From: Actinomadura atramentaria DSM 43919
GTDB lineage: Bacteria; Actinomycetota; Actinomycetes; Streptosporangiales; Streptosporangiaceae
Length of the DNA stretch: 64,000 nucleotides
Direction of reading: 5' to 3'
Assembly: GCF_000381885.1 (NCBI RefSeq)
Contig: NZ_KB907208.1
Location: 620,001-684,000 of the forward strand
Part shown: in pieces, positions 8,964 to 18,467 of the stretch
Position numbering within the stretch: position 1 is the stretch's first letter
How the letters are laid out: every line of letters starts with the position of its first letter
Position numbers and translations under genes: made by a program
The notes under the pieces: model-generated
The model's database searches: none
Told to the model about the DNA's origin: nothing
The model's input: the letters and a program-made list of their open reading frames with translations, nothing else

Positions 8964-9644
8964 ATGGCGACATACCCCAAAGGCGTCAAGACCTTCGAGC
9001 CCAAGAAGGACTACGTCGATGACGTGCTGGCCGCGCACGTCAACCTCCTGCAAGACGAGATCCGGGCGATCCAACAGACGATCGGTATCGAGCCGACGCT
9101 GCTGGGGCCCAAGGTCAACCCGTCACGTGACCCACGGCCGACCGGCGGCACCCGCACCTACAAGGACATCCGCGACAGGTTGAGGGGCCTGACGTGGAAC
9201 GAGGAACGACCGGCGATCGTCACCAGCATCAAGCCCCAGTGGGTGCGCTCCAACCCCTACCTGGTGGACGACTGGCCACTGAAGGTGACCAACTTCAGCG
9301 CGCCGATGGGCGGGTTCGACAAGGGCGGTCGCGGCATCTTGATCCCTGAGAGCGGGCTATGGCTGCTGACGGGTTATGTGTACTGGTACCCCACCTCGCG
9401 GACGGTCGGACACCGGCTGCTCAAGATCACCCGCGCCGACCCCAAGACCGGCCGTCACATGTACGAGCTGACGTGCGACGCGGGCCTGCCGCACCTGCGT
9501 AAGTCCCGCGGTGTCCGTCAGAGCGTGGCGTGCGTGCTGCCGCTGAACAAGGGGTGGCTGATCCGCGCGCTGGTGTCCCAGCACTCGGGCCGCCGCATGC
9601 AGATCAGGGGCAATCTTTCCGCGGTCTGGCTCCGAAAGAAGTGA
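8964..9644 (+). CDS. Baseplate-associated protein, unknown role
   Basis: 226 aa, 7 nt after the wedge gene. The N-terminus (GVKTFEPKKDYVDDVLAAHV, then NLLQDEIRAIQQTIG) is a helix seen at the start of many actinophage tail appendage proteins. The rest is beta-rich with aromatic stretches (LWLLTGYVYWYP). Position between gp6-like and gpI-like genes suggests a baseplate or appendage component. Family not recognised. Confidence 0.65.
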   Translation: MATYPKGVKTFEPKKDYVDDVLAAHVNLLQDEIRAIQQTIGIEPTLLGPKVNPSRDPRPTGGTRTYKDIRDRLRGLTWNEERPAIVTSIKPQWVRSNPYLVDDWPLKVTNFSAPMGGFDKGGRGILIPESGLWLLTGYVYWYPTSRTVGHRLLKITRADPKTGRHMYELTCDAGLPHLRKSRGVRQSVACVLPLNKGWLIRALVSQHSGRRMQIRGNLSAVWLRKK

Positions 9645-9657
9645 AAGGGGGGAGGGC

Positions 9658-11778
9658 ATGGCGACTTACGCACTCGACTACTACGGGCTGACGAAATACG
9701 GGCAGCGCCGCGTCGTGGACTACTCGGTGCAGCCGTTCGTGGTCACCCAGACCGACTACGAACACCTGGCGATCTCCTGGACGCTGCCGGTCGCTGACTG
9801 GGAGCGGCTGCGTCTGGTCAGGTCGGTCGCCGGATACCCTGCGGGCCCCGGTGACGGTCAGGTCATCATCGACGCCACCCCCGACGAGCCGCAGACCGCC
9901 ACCAGCGACACCACCATCACCCCCGGCGGCTACCAGTACTACGCCATCTTCGTGCTGGACCCGGTCGACAAGCGCTGGCAACGCGCGGGCGGCGCGAGCG
10001 TGCTGGTCGTCGCCGACAAGGACTCGCACAACTGGCTGCTCGAACGCGTGCCCATCTGGCACCGGTACCTGGGCGGCGAGCTGACCACGCTGCTCACCCA
10101 ACCCGAGAACGAAGACCTCAAGAAGTTCCTGGCGATGTTCGCCGCCGGAGTCGACCACCTGCGCTCGATGCACGAGCCGCTGCTGCGCCTCAACGACATC
10201 GGCTTCACCCACCACCGCAACCTCATCAACGCCGCGCTCCAACTGGGCTGTTACGCCGATCCGCGCGACTCGGCCACCCTGCTGCGCCGCCGTCTGATGG
10301 CCTACTCCCACGTGATCCGCGAGAAGGGGACCGTGGAGGGGCTGCGGCACTGGATTCGCATCATGACCGGCTGGGACATCTCCGTCCGCGTGACCGGCAA
10401 CCTGATGCTGACCATGGACGAGTCGTCGTTCGTGCACCCGCAGTACGAGATGTGGTCGCCGCTGGTCTACTACCCCAAGGGCACCCGCGTACAGCACGAC
10501 CAAGGGGTGGGCGCCTGGTACGAGGCCAAGCGCGACGCCTACGGCTGCGCTGACATCCCCGACCCCACCAAGGACACCGACGCCTGGAAACGCCTGGGCG
10601 ACACCCTGGCCGCTGACCCCACCGTGCGCAACAAGCTCACCGGCGGCCCGTTCACCTGGGAAGTGATCGTTGTCGGGGTATCCAAGGACACGGGGGACTG
10701 GTGGGAGGTCCAGTACAGCCCGCAGGGCCCAGGCTCTACCGCCGCGACGCGTCCGGATCTTGGTGGCTTTGAGACCGCTAATCTGTTGAACGTCCGGAAC
10801 AAGGACACCGCTTCCCGCTCAGTCGTCCTCAAGTCGGTCTCTCGACGGTTCAAGGACCCCGCCGCCCCCGCCTCTGGCCGCGAACCATCGCTCGACCCGA
10901 TGCAGGTCATCGCCGACGGCGTCCCCCTTCCGCGCGCTACCCAGCCCTGGCTACCCAGCCGCGAATACCAGGTGGGGGAGCTGGTGGAATGGAACCGCCG
11001 CGTGTACCAGGCGGTACGCCGCAGCCAGGGCGTCATCCCCGACCGGGCGGGCTCGACCTCCTGGTGGACACAAGCCTCACGCGCTGATGACCGCCTGGCC
11101 ATCACCATCGCCGGATATCTGCGTCATGCGACCGGCGGCGCGCTTCCGGTCAAGGTCGGCGTGGCCTGGTTCGACGAGCACGGCGAACCGATCGGTATGC
11201 CCGCCAACGCCACGTGGACCCCTGCCGCCGCCAGCACCGCCCTGTTCGACTCCTTCACCAGCGACTCCCCGGCCACCGGCCGCCGTCCGGTCGAGGTCGG
11301 GGCCGCCACCTGGAAGGACGTCAAGGGCGCGTTCACCACCACCATGGGGGCATTGCCACCCGGGTCGGTGATCCCCAGCGGGGGAGTCTGGCACCCGGTC
11401 GATATGGGAGCGCCTTCGGTCAGCGTCGTCGACACCGGACTGAACGGCGCCGAGAACCTGCGCGTCGCCGCCACCATCCGCACGACCAACCCCAGCGCAG
11501 ACACCGCAGCGCCGCAGGCGATCGTCGCCCGCTACGACACCACCAACAACTCCCACATCCGCGCCACGCGCACCGCCCTTGAACAGGTGGCCGCCGACGG
11601 CAAGGTGACCCAGCTGGGCACCTACGGCGGCAAGGTCGTGCGCGACGGGGACCGGCTGATGGTGGAGCTCACCGGCTCCACCACGGCCACGGTCTACATC
11701 AACGGGACCAAGGTGCTCACGGTGCCCGGCGTGACCCTCAATCCCAAAAACGGCAACGTGGGGGTGTCCTACCGATGA
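9658..11778 (+). CDS. gpI-like baseplate protein fused to carbohydrate-binding domains
   Basis: 706 aa with a GGGGGGAGG ribosome site. Residues about 1-130 form a fibronectin-like beta domain. Residues about 130-260 resemble the P2 gpI/wedge-to-fibre connector (LLERVPIWHRYLGG, then LLRRRLMAYSHVIREKGTVE and GLRHWIRIMTGWDI). A CBM5/12-like aromatic module follows at about 433-475 (YQVGELVEWNRRVYQAV ... WWTQ). The C-terminus (about 570-706) looks like a concanavalin-type sandwich. Likely joins the baseplate to receptor binding. Stop overlaps the next start. Confidence 0.7.
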   Translation: MATYALDYYGLTKYGQRRVVDYSVQPFVVTQTDYEHLAISWTLPVADWERLRLVRSVAGYPAGPGDGQVIIDATPDEPQTATSDTTITPGGYQYYAIFVLDPVDKRWQRAGGASVLVVADKDSHNWLLERVPIWHRYLGGELTTLLTQPENEDLKKFLAMFAAGVDHLRSMHEPLLRLNDIGFTHHRNLINAALQLGCYADPRDSATLLRRRLMAYSHVIREKGTVEGLRHWIRIMTGWDISVRVTGNLMLTMDESSFVHPQYEMWSPLVYYPKGTRVQHDQGVGAWYEAKRDAYGCADIPDPTKDTDAWKRLGDTLAADPTVRNKLTGGPFTWEVIVVGVSKDTGDWWEVQYSPQGPGSTAATRPDLGGFETANLLNVRNKDTASRSVVLKSVSRRFKDPAAPASGREPSLDPMQVIADGVPLPRATQPWLPSREYQVGELVEWNRRVYQAVRRSQGVIPDRAGSTSWWTQASRADDRLAITIAGYLRHATGGALPVKVGVAWFDEHGEPIGMPANATWTPAAASTALFDSFTSDSPATGRRPVEVGAATWKDVKGAFTTTMGALPPGSVIPSGGVWHPVDMGAPSVSVVDTGLNGAENLRVAATIRTTNPSADTAAPQAIVARYDTTNNSHIRATRTALEQVAADGKVTQLGTYGGKVVRDGDRLMVELTGSTTATVYINGTKVLTVPGVTLNPKNGNVGVSYR

Positions 11779-14048
11779 GCGCGACCGCCAAGGACCTGAC
11801 CCGAAACTGGGTGCTGAACCCAAGCTTCGAGGCAGGGATCGACGGGACCGCTGCCGGCGATGCCCGCCTGGTGCAGCTCTCCGCAGGAGCCGAAACCGAT
11901 CCGGTCCCGCCGATCGGCGGCGTCGAGCAGGGCGAGACCACCCTGCAAGTGATGCTCCCCGCCACCGGCCAAGCCCCGCCCGTACAGGGGTGGGTCAGCC
12001 CGACGGCCCGGGTCAGCGCCACCTCCGCCGACGGCATCACCGCCTCGCTGTACCTGCGCGGCAAGACCGATGCTCTGCCGGTGTCGATTCGGCTCTACCG
12101 GATCGGCCAGGTCGAACCCCTGGCAGAGATCAGCCCCACCCTTACCCGCGACTGGCAGCGCCACCACCTCACTCACCCCGAACCGGTGGACGCGGGCACG
12201 GAGGTGTTCGTCGTCGTCCACGCCGCACCGGCCATCGACACCTTCATCCAGATCGACTGCTGGCAGGTGGAGTCGGGCGAGCTGTCGGCATATGTCGACG
12301 GCGACCAGTACGGCGCGGTGTGGGAGGGCGAACCCAACGCCTCCACCTCGGTCCGCGACAACCGGCACCTGCCGGTCGAGGCATACGCCGACATCACCTG
12401 CGCCGACATGATCTGCCGCGACGTCGCCGACCCAGCGACCGGGGAGATCACCACCGTGTGCACCGGCCGGGTGGCGGCGGCGATCGTGCCGCAGCAGGCA
12501 CTGGCCATGTCGGCGTCGGCATGGGGGCGCTGCGACGGGAACGCCGGCCTGGCCGTGGCGGTCCCCGAGATCAGCTTCGATGACTTCGCCGCCTGGGCAC
12601 CCACCGACTCCGACCCCGCCATGACCTACGCCGTGGCGGTGGGCACCAACAACAAGACCGGCGTCAAAGACGGGAAGTTCGAGCGTCCCTGGACCACGCT
12701 GGTGGCTCCCGGCGACTACCTGGTGCGCGGCGACCGGCCCGGGGAGACCAAGCCGTTGTGGAAGCGCGCCGCCTACGCGCAGGTGGCTTTCCAGATCGAC
12801 AACGTTCCCGCCGACGGCCTGATCCAGCTGGACGGGGTGTCGGTCGACATTCAGACCGCCGCCCAACCCAGCCCGCCGCCGTACACCGCGCCCCGCAAAC
12901 ACATCATCACCCTGCTCCCGGCCCGGCTGAACCTGATCCCCAACCCCTCCTTCGAGGTGTCGACCAAGCACTGGCGGCCGTCAGGTGTCGCGAAGCTGAC
13001 GCAGAGCGCCAGCATCCCCGACCCGATCACTCCCACCGAAGCCGAGAAAGAGAACCTCACGCCTGAGGAGATCGCCGAGCTGGCCCGCAACACCATCGGG
13101 CCGAAGTTCGGGACCTCGTTCGGGGCGCTCACCTTCACCGGACTGGGCCAGGCCAGCGCGGCGATCAACGTCACCGGCACCGAACCGGGCGACCTGTACT
13201 CGCTGTCGGGCTACGTCTACCTCAAGCCGCCGGTCACCAACCTCCAGGTCACCATGGCCGGATTCGACCAGGTCGGGATGGTGGAGATCGAGGGAGCCCT
13301 GAACTACCCGTACGGCACCGGCCAATACGGCGACACCCCCTACGGCGGCGGGACCAACGAGATCCCCTACCCAGACGAGGACGACACGGTCGTCCCCTAC
13401 GGGGGCTGCCCCCACACCTTCGGGTCCCGCGCCGAAGCCGCTTGGCGCGGGCCACGTTCGACGTATGCCGACTCGTCGTGGGGTGTGGACGTACAGCCCG
13501 CTGACGACACCGGCGACATCACCATGCGCTACAACCGTCGCGGCCATACCAGTTGGCACGCCGCGTCCGAGACTCCGCCCAGCGTGGTACGCCCGCACAC
13601 CCTCGACTGCGTCCCCTACGGGGGAGGCGAGGACAGCCCCTACCCGCAGCACCGGTGGGCGCGGTTCTGGGTGACTGGCCGCGCTATCGCCCGCACCGGA
13701 ACCATCACGATCTCGGCCAATGGCGACGACGGGGGAGTGCTGGCGATCGACGGGGTGTTGCTGGAGACCGGCACGATCTTGCAGCCCTACTTCGACGGCG
13801 ACGGCTTCCAGCCGCCGGTCCCCGACGCCGACCCCACCTACGAGTCCAACCCGACCGACTACCGGTGGGAGTACGTCGGCGGCAAGTACGCCCGCGGCGA
13901 GAGCCGCAGCTTCTTTTATCCCGGTTTGGGCAGCAGGCGCGTTGACAAAGCCGGGGGATCAGTCCAAGGCGTAAGGGAGATCATTCTTGAGTACTTGCCC
14001 TTTGCTCTTCCCGTCGAGGTAGATCGAATCACCACCTTGCCCAAATAA
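11775..14048 (+). CDS. Receptor-binding tail appendage with repeated carbohydrate-binding-like modules
   Basis: 757 aa, last gene of the tail operon. Two modules start with the same phrase, NWVLNPSFEAGIDG near residue 12 and NLIPNPSFEVSTKHW near residue 380, the opening of CBM4/9- or discoidin-type jelly rolls. Each module ends with a phrase of the type IQLDGVSVD or LAIDGVLLETG. Between and after them are Tyr/Gly/Pro loops (YGTGQYGDTPYGGG). This suits a host-surface glycan binder; the glycan is unknown. Confidence 0.65.
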   Translation: MSATAKDLTRNWVLNPSFEAGIDGTAAGDARLVQLSAGAETDPVPPIGGVEQGETTLQVMLPATGQAPPVQGWVSPTARVSATSADGITASLYLRGKTDALPVSIRLYRIGQVEPLAEISPTLTRDWQRHHLTHPEPVDAGTEVFVVVHAAPAIDTFIQIDCWQVESGELSAYVDGDQYGAVWEGEPNASTSVRDNRHLPVEAYADITCADMICRDVADPATGEITTVCTGRVAAAIVPQQALAMSASAWGRCDGNAGLAVAVPEISFDDFAAWAPTDSDPAMTYAVAVGTNNKTGVKDGKFERPWTTLVAPGDYLVRGDRPGETKPLWKRAAYAQVAFQIDNVPADGLIQLDGVSVDIQTAAQPSPPPYTAPRKHIITLLPARLNLIPNPSFEVSTKHWRPSGVAKLTQSASIPDPITPTEAEKENLTPEEIAELARNTIGPKFGTSFGALTFTGLGQASAAINVTGTEPGDLYSLSGYVYLKPPVTNLQVTMAGFDQVGMVEIEGALNYPYGTGQYGDTPYGGGTNEIPYPDEDDTVVPYGGCPHTFGSRAEAAWRGPRSTYADSSWGVDVQPADDTGDITMRYNRRGHTSWHAASETPPSVVRPHTLDCVPYGGGEDSPYPQHRWARFWVTGRAIARTGTITISANGDDGGVLAIDGVLLETGTILQPYFDGDGFQPPVPDADPTYESNPTDYRWEYVGGKYARGESRSFFYPGLGSRRVDKAGGSVQGVREIILEYLPFALPVEVDRITTLPK

Positions 14049-14051
14049 GGG

Positions 14052-14102
14052 GAGATCGTTAAGGGTTTGACGAAGATCATTAGTCAAGCAAAGAAGATCG
14101 TT
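14052..14102 (+). repeat. Three RAGATCRTT direct repeats spaced 21 bp
   Basis: GAGATCGTT at 14052, AAGATCATT at 14073 and AAGATCGTT at 14094, exactly 21 bp apart (two helical turns). A fourth copy, GAGATCATT, lies at 13977 inside the end of the tail gene. GTTGACAAAG also occurs twice (13941 and 14100). Phased repeats before a replication operon suggest operator sites or iterons. Confidence 0.55.
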
Positions 14103-14149
14103 GACAAAGGCGTGCGCGTGCCCTGCGTCTTCCGGGATCTCCTTCCCCG

Positions 14150-14161
14150 TATAACCCCGGC
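14150..14161 (+). promoter_or_regulatory. Leaderless promoter -10 for the replication operon
   Basis: TATAAC at 14150-14155 ends 6 nt before the ATG at 14162, and no Shine-Dalgarno sequence precedes that ATG. This spacing matches leaderless transcription, common in actinobacteria. No convincing -35 lies 17 bp upstream. Confidence 0.5.
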
Positions 14162-14932
14162 ATGCAAAAAATGATCTTGATCGCGGGCACCGCCGAGGTG
14201 AACACTCGCTACCTGCACGACGTGCTGACCGACCTGGCCGACGGTGGCCCGGCGCACCTTCTGCTGGCGGTCCTGCCCGACCAGGCCGGCCGCGCCCTGG
14301 CCACCGTCAACGAGGCCGCAGGCTGGGCCGTCAAGAACGACGTCCAGCTCCAGCTCATCCACCCCGCAGGGCAGCCGCTGACGGGCCTGCCCACCTCAGC
14401 CGAGCTGGTGCAGGCCGAGGACGTGGTCGAGGAGGTGCTGACCCAGCTGGACGTCTTCGCCAGCCGTCACCCCGAGCACGTCATCCACGCGCTGGCCGCC
14501 TTCGACGAGAGCCACGACCCCACCGGGGACCTGGTCTACACCCTGCTGGAACAGGGCCACGGCGTGCGTAGCCTCACCGACGGCCTGGACGACTTCAGGC
14601 TGGAGCACGACCCCAACGAATCGACGCCCGACGAACCGGTGGAACGCGTCACCGCCGACCACGCGATCCCCGCCGCCCGCCAGGCGCCGGTGCCCACAGC
14701 CCTGGCGGGCGTACTTGCCGGCGAAACCCTGGCCAACATCCACGAAGGCATCAAGGAAGCCATCCGCATCATCGAGACACTCGGTGCCTGGGCCAACGAG
14801 CTGGACGCCGCGGTCGGCCACTACAAGGCCGCCGCCGAGCGCACCGAACCGAGTAAGGGCGAGCCCAAGCGGGCTGCCGTCGAGGAAAAGGTTCCGGCTG
14901 CGCCACTGTCTGATGACGTCCCGCCTTTCTAA
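14162..14932 (+). CDS. Unknown protein, first gene of replication operon
   Basis: 256 aa. Opens with a Rossmann-like strand-loop (MILIAGTAEVNTRYLHDVLT), has an alpha/beta N-terminal half, an acidic linker (about 155-185) and a C-terminal helical region ending in a Pro/Glu tail (PLSDDVPPF). The acidic, proline-bearing tail recalls tails of replication accessory proteins, but no family was recognised. Its stop lies inside the next gene. Confidence 0.6.
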   Translation: MQKMILIAGTAEVNTRYLHDVLTDLADGGPAHLLLAVLPDQAGRALATVNEAAGWAVKNDVQLQLIHPAGQPLTGLPTSAELVQAEDVVEEVLTQLDVFASRHPEHVIHALAAFDESHDPTGDLVYTLLEQGHGVRSLTDGLDDFRLEHDPNESTPDEPVERVTADHAIPAARQAPVPTALAGVLAGETLANIHEGIKEAIRIIETLGAWANELDAAVGHYKAAAERTEPSKGEPKRAAVEEKVPAAPLSDDVPPF

Positions 14933-15791
14933 AGCGCAGGCGACAGTGGCGCGGGTCCTGCAAATACAGCCTGGTGCCACGCTCAAAGAAGTCATGCAAG
15001 CAACCGATATGCCCCAAACAACCGCTCTCCGCGCGCTCCGGAAAGTCGCGGTGAGAGATATCGGCGGAGGATGGGTGATAACACCCCAAGGTGACCGCAA
15101 GGCTGCGATGGGACCAGTTACTAGTCCCGAATCCGATTCGGAGCGACACCAGTTGATAGACGAGGCGAATCCCAACCCCGATTTTGACACCCAGCCGTGC
15201 TCGGCGCAGATTTCTTCTGTGCTTGTCGGTCCTCCACCGCAGGTGGAGGACGTTAAGAACCTCTTCGGTAGTACGACTACGTCGTCCTACCTCAGACCGG
15301 GCCAGGGCCCGGAACCGGAGGGCACGCCTGACATGAAACACCCACGCGGACTCCCAGACCCCGACGCGGCGCTCGATCCGATGAACGTCGTCGAGATCTC
15401 CGGGGCGCTTGCCGAGCACCCCGCGGCCCAGTCCGCAGGACGGCACTCCCGCCGCCGTTCACCGGGCTACAACCTGGCCGAGAAGTTCGCCCAGGCCCTG
15501 CCCGACTGCAACCTGTACATGTCCAAGCCCGAGACCATCAAGCTCGCCTCCGCGCTCAACGCCTGGATCAACGGAGGCATCGCCGAGCACGAGATCAGCG
15601 CGATGATCGACCGCTACCTGGCCGACCCGGGCCTGCGCCGCCCCGAACGCGGAGCACGCATGGACCTGCTGTCGCAGCGCGACAAGCTGCTGGCCATCGT
15701 GCGCCGCCCCACCGCCCAGACCGGCGACACCTGGGCATGGGACCAGCCCACCGGTTCCAGCAACAGCAACCCCGGATGGGAGTGGGAATGA
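14913..15791 (+). CDS. Winged-helix protein, probable replication initiator or helicase-loading partner
   Basis: 292 aa from the ATG at 14913, which overlaps the preceding gene by 20 bp; in-frame ATGs further upstream would run through it. Residues 1-60 read as a winged helix-turn-helix (ATLKEVMQATDMPQTTALRA). A low-complexity linker follows, then a helical C-terminal domain (about 180-270: YNLAEKFAQALPDCNLYMSK). Coupled by an ATGA overlap to a DnaC-like ATPase, a typical neighbour of phage initiators. Function inferred from context. Confidence 0.6.
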   Translation: MTSRLSKAQATVARVLQIQPGATLKEVMQATDMPQTTALRALRKVAVRDIGGGWVITPQGDRKAAMGPVTSPESDSERHQLIDEANPNPDFDTQPCSAQISSVLVGPPPQVEDVKNLFGSTTTSSYLRPGQGPEPEGTPDMKHPRGLPDPDAALDPMNVVEISGALAEHPAAQSAGRHSRRRSPGYNLAEKFAQALPDCNLYMSKPETIKLASALNAWINGGIAEHEISAMIDRYLADPGLRRPERGARMDLLSQRDKLLAIVRRPTAQTGDTWAWDQPTGSSNSNPGWEWE

Positions 15792-16438
15792 GCGCCGTCA
15801 CCGACCTGAGGGTGCGCACCAGAAGCGAAGCCGACCTGCGCCGCATGCGCGCCAGTGACACCGTTCGCAAGAAGTACGGCGTTCCCCGGCACCTGTGGGG
15901 CCACCGCCTGAGCCACTACGTAGCCCGCGACGCCGACCAGCGCAACGCCGCCGACATCCTGCTACAGCACTTGCGCGAGTGGGGCAGCCGCAACGGCTCA
16001 GCACGTGGGGTCCTGCTGGCCGGACCCCACGGCACCGGCAAGTCCCACCTGGCCTGCGCGGCGCTCTACGAGCTGGCCTACCAGTCCCGGGAGAAGCAGC
16101 TGTGCCGCTTCGTCTCCGCGCACGACTACGTGGCCGCCAAACAAACCATCCTCGGAAGATTCGATACCGATGTTTCCGAACGTATCAGCGAGTACCAGGA
16201 CGCCGACCTGCTGGTGCTGGACCAGCTGGGAGGCGAACACCGCACCGCCACCGGCTACGCCGAGAGCACCCTGTACCAGCTGGTGTCGGATCGCTACAAC
16301 GACGGCCGCCCCACAGTCGTCACCACCTGGCTGGGCAAACGTCAGCTGACCGAGATCCACCCGGCGCTGATGAACCTGCTGGAGCGCGAGGCCGCCACGC
16401 TGGTGCCGATGACCGGAGGCACCGATGCAAGGGGGTGA
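15788..16438 (+). CDS. DnaC/IstB-like AAA+ helicase loader
   Basis: 216 aa, start chosen at the ATGA overlap. Walker A is LLAGPHGTGKSHLACAAL, Walker B DLLVLDQLGG, and a sensor region reads PTVVTTWLGKRQL. Size and order fit helicase loaders that place the replicative helicase at an initiator complex. The primase-helicase it would serve lies 460 bp downstream. Confidence 0.85.
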   Translation: MSAVTDLRVRTRSEADLRRMRASDTVRKKYGVPRHLWGHRLSHYVARDADQRNAADILLQHLREWGSRNGSARGVLLAGPHGTGKSHLACAALYELAYQSREKQLCRFVSAHDYVAAKQTILGRFDTDVSERISEYQDADLLVLDQLGGEHRTATGYAESTLYQLVSDRYNDGRPTVVTTWLGKRQLTEIHPALMNLLEREAATLVPMTGGTDARG

Positions 16439-16865
16439 CATCTCCAACGAGATCGTCCCCCGCATCCATCTGGTGTTCGAGGGACTGGTGGGGTTGCCGC
16501 CCAAGCGCACCACCCACCGCTGGTGGCGTGGCCTGGGCTGCCGCTCGTTCACCGACCCGCGCAGGTGGGAGATCAACCCGGCCGCCACCAAAGTGATCTG
16601 GCACCTGTGGGGCCACGACTGGGGCGTAGACGTGGTCACCCACCTGCTGGACGCCGAAGCGCTGGCCGAACGCCTGTCAGACCTGCCGATCGGCCAGGTG
16701 TACGCCACCACACCGAGTCAGCACGGCCGCGAGCTGTCGTGCCAGCCGCACGTAGTGGCCGTACTCGATCCCGAACCGGGCAGGCAGTTTTCCTACCCAG
16801 CCGGTCGAGGCGTGGTCGTCGACCCCGACAATCCCGCCGCCAGCCTGGCCGCACTTGGCTTGTAA
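16425..16865 (+). CDS. Unknown protein in replication operon
   Basis: 146 aa, overlapping the loader gene by 14 bp. Tryptophan-rich (HRWWRGLGCRSF, HLWGHDWGVDVVTHLL) with no recognised motif. Tight coupling suggests a role in replication or recombination. Confidence 0.6.
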   Translation: MQGGDISNEIVPRIHLVFEGLVGLPPKRTTHRWWRGLGCRSFTDPRRWEINPAATKVIWHLWGHDWGVDVVTHLLDAEALAERLSDLPIGQVYATTPSQHGRELSCQPHVVAVLDPEPGRQFSYPAGRGVVVDPDNPAASLAALGL

Positions 16866-16898
16866 CCAGGCCACCGCGCAGACACAAGGAGATCCCTC

Positions 16899-18467
16899 AT
16901 GAGCTGGTCGCAGTACCTGCTGGCGCGCGACAACATCCGCACCGGCTTCGCCCTGGAGGAGATCCTTGGCCTGCTGGAGGACGTACGTCCCAGTGGGCAG
17001 GGCTGGATGGCGCGCTGCCCTGCCCACGACGACGGCAAAGCCTCCCTGTCGATCAAAGAAGGCGACACCCAGCCGGTCGTGCTCTACTGCCACACCGGCT
17101 GCACCCCACGCAGCATCCTCGAAGCGCTCGGCCTGAGTTTCGGTGCCGTGTGCGACCGCGCGGCGGCCGACTACATCTACACCGACGAGCTGGGCGCCGG
17201 CCTGTTCATGAAGCGCCGCAAGCCCGGCAAGGACTTCACGATCCTGCACTACACCGAGGGTGGCCTTGCCCCGGGTCTCGGCGATGCCCGCAAGGTGCTG
17301 TACAACCTGCCTCAGGTGCGCCGCGCTGTCGCCGCGGGCGAGACCGTGTACATCGTCGAAGGCGAGAAGGACGTCGAGTCCGCCCGCAAGATGGGCCAGG
17401 TCGCCACGACAAACCACGAGGGTGCCAGCAAGGACAGCCAGTCCACCAAGTGGCTGCCCGAGTACACCCAACAGCTCGCTGGTGTCCACGCGGTCATCAT
17501 CGCCGACCACGACGAAGCAGGGCTCGCCCACGCCCGCGCCGTCTACAAGGCCCTCAAACCGGTCGCAGCCTCCCTCAAGGTCGTACGGGGCCGCGCCACC
17601 GGTAAGGGCGCCGACCTGACCGACCACCTGGAAGCGGGCTACGGCTTCGACCAGCTCAAAGAGATCTCGGTCGAGCCACACCTGAACTGGTCCAGCTTCC
17701 TGGCCACCGACTTCGGCGAGGTTCCTTGGCTGGCCGGACGCCTCATGGCCAAAGGCGAACACGTCGCGCTGGTCGGCGACGCCAAGGCCGGCAAGTCGCT
17801 GTTCTCCCAGGAGTGGGCCTGGCGCATGGCCGCGGGCCTGCCGTTTCTGGGCTGGGACAAGACCGAGCCGGTGCGCGTGGCCTACCTGGACAAGGAGAAC
17901 GGCCTGCGCGTCATCCAGGAACGCTTCCACGCCTTCGGCGCCGAACCTGGCCAGCTGGAGAACCTGCTGTACGTCCCGTTCCCCGAGATATCTCCGCTCA
18001 ACTCGGCAGCAGGCGGAGCCCAGATGGTCGACCTGGTCCTGGAGTACGGGGCCCAGGTGGTGTTCATCGACACCGTCAGCCGCTTCGTCCAAGGCAAAGA
18101 GAACGAATCGAGCACCTGGCACGGCCTCTACACCTGCACACTCATGCCGCTCAAGAGCGAAGGGATCGCCACGGTCCGCCTGGACCACTTCGGCAAGGAC
18201 CGTGGCCAGGGCGCACGAGGCCACTCCTCCAAGAGCGACGACGTCGATCACGTGTGGGAGCTGCGCGCCGACGGGGACCTGCTCAAACTGATCCGCACCC
18301 ACACCCGCACTGGCCACGGCCCCGACGAGTTCATGATCCTGCGCCACGGCACCCGCACCGCCGAGGGGCACTGGGAGCGCGGCCAGACCCGGCACGTGGT
18401 GGCCGCCGACTGGACCGGCACCGTCTGGGAGGACGACGAGGAACTCCAGGGTGCCCCCGGATATTGA
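16899..18467 (+). CDS. Primase-helicase (CHC2-like zinc finger, TOPRIM, RepA-type ATPase)
   Basis: 522 aa. An N-terminal zinc finger (MARCPAHDDGKAS ... LYCHTGC, residues about 36-70) resembles P4-type primases. The TOPRIM domain carries YIVEGEKD and VIIADHDEAG (about 148-220). A RecA-like ATPase follows: Walker A VGDAKAGKSLFSQ (about 290), Walker B VVFIDTVSRF, then RLDHFGKD (AAA_25/RepA type). The fusion can make primers and unwind DNA. Good ribosome site (AAGGAG). Last gene before a 284-bp control region. Confidence 0.85.
   Translation: MSWSQYLLARDNIRTGFALEEILGLLEDVRPSGQGWMARCPAHDDGKASLSIKEGDTQPVVLYCHTGCTPRSILEALGLSFGAVCDRAAADYIYTDELGAGLFMKRRKPGKDFTILHYTEGGLAPGLGDARKVLYNLPQVRRAVAAGETVYIVEGEKDVESARKMGQVATTNHEGASKDSQSTKWLPEYTQQLAGVHAVIIADHDEAGLAHARAVYKALKPVAASLKVVRGRATGKGADLTDHLEAGYGFDQLKEISVEPHLNWSSFLATDFGEVPWLAGRLMAKGEHVALVGDAKAGKSLFSQEWAWRMAAGLPFLGWDKTEPVRVAYLDKENGLRVIQERFHAFGAEPGQLENLLYVPFPEISPLNSAAGGAQMVDLVLEYGAQVVFIDTVSRFVQGKENESSTWHGLYTCTLMPLKSEGIATVRLDHFGKDRGQGARGHSSKSDDVDHVWELRADGDLLKLIRTHTRTGHGPDEFMILRHGTRTAEGHWERGQTRHVVAADWTGTVWEDDEELQGAPGY

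Noticed and set aside
7256..9004. 582-codon minus-strand frame opposite the baseplate-J gene
   Set aside because: Shadow frame caused by GC-rich third positions; the plus strand encodes a recognisable wedge protein.
14101..14130. TTGACA as a -35 box for the replication operon
   Set aside because: No -10 box lies 16-19 bp downstream; the TATAAC box is 43 bp away.
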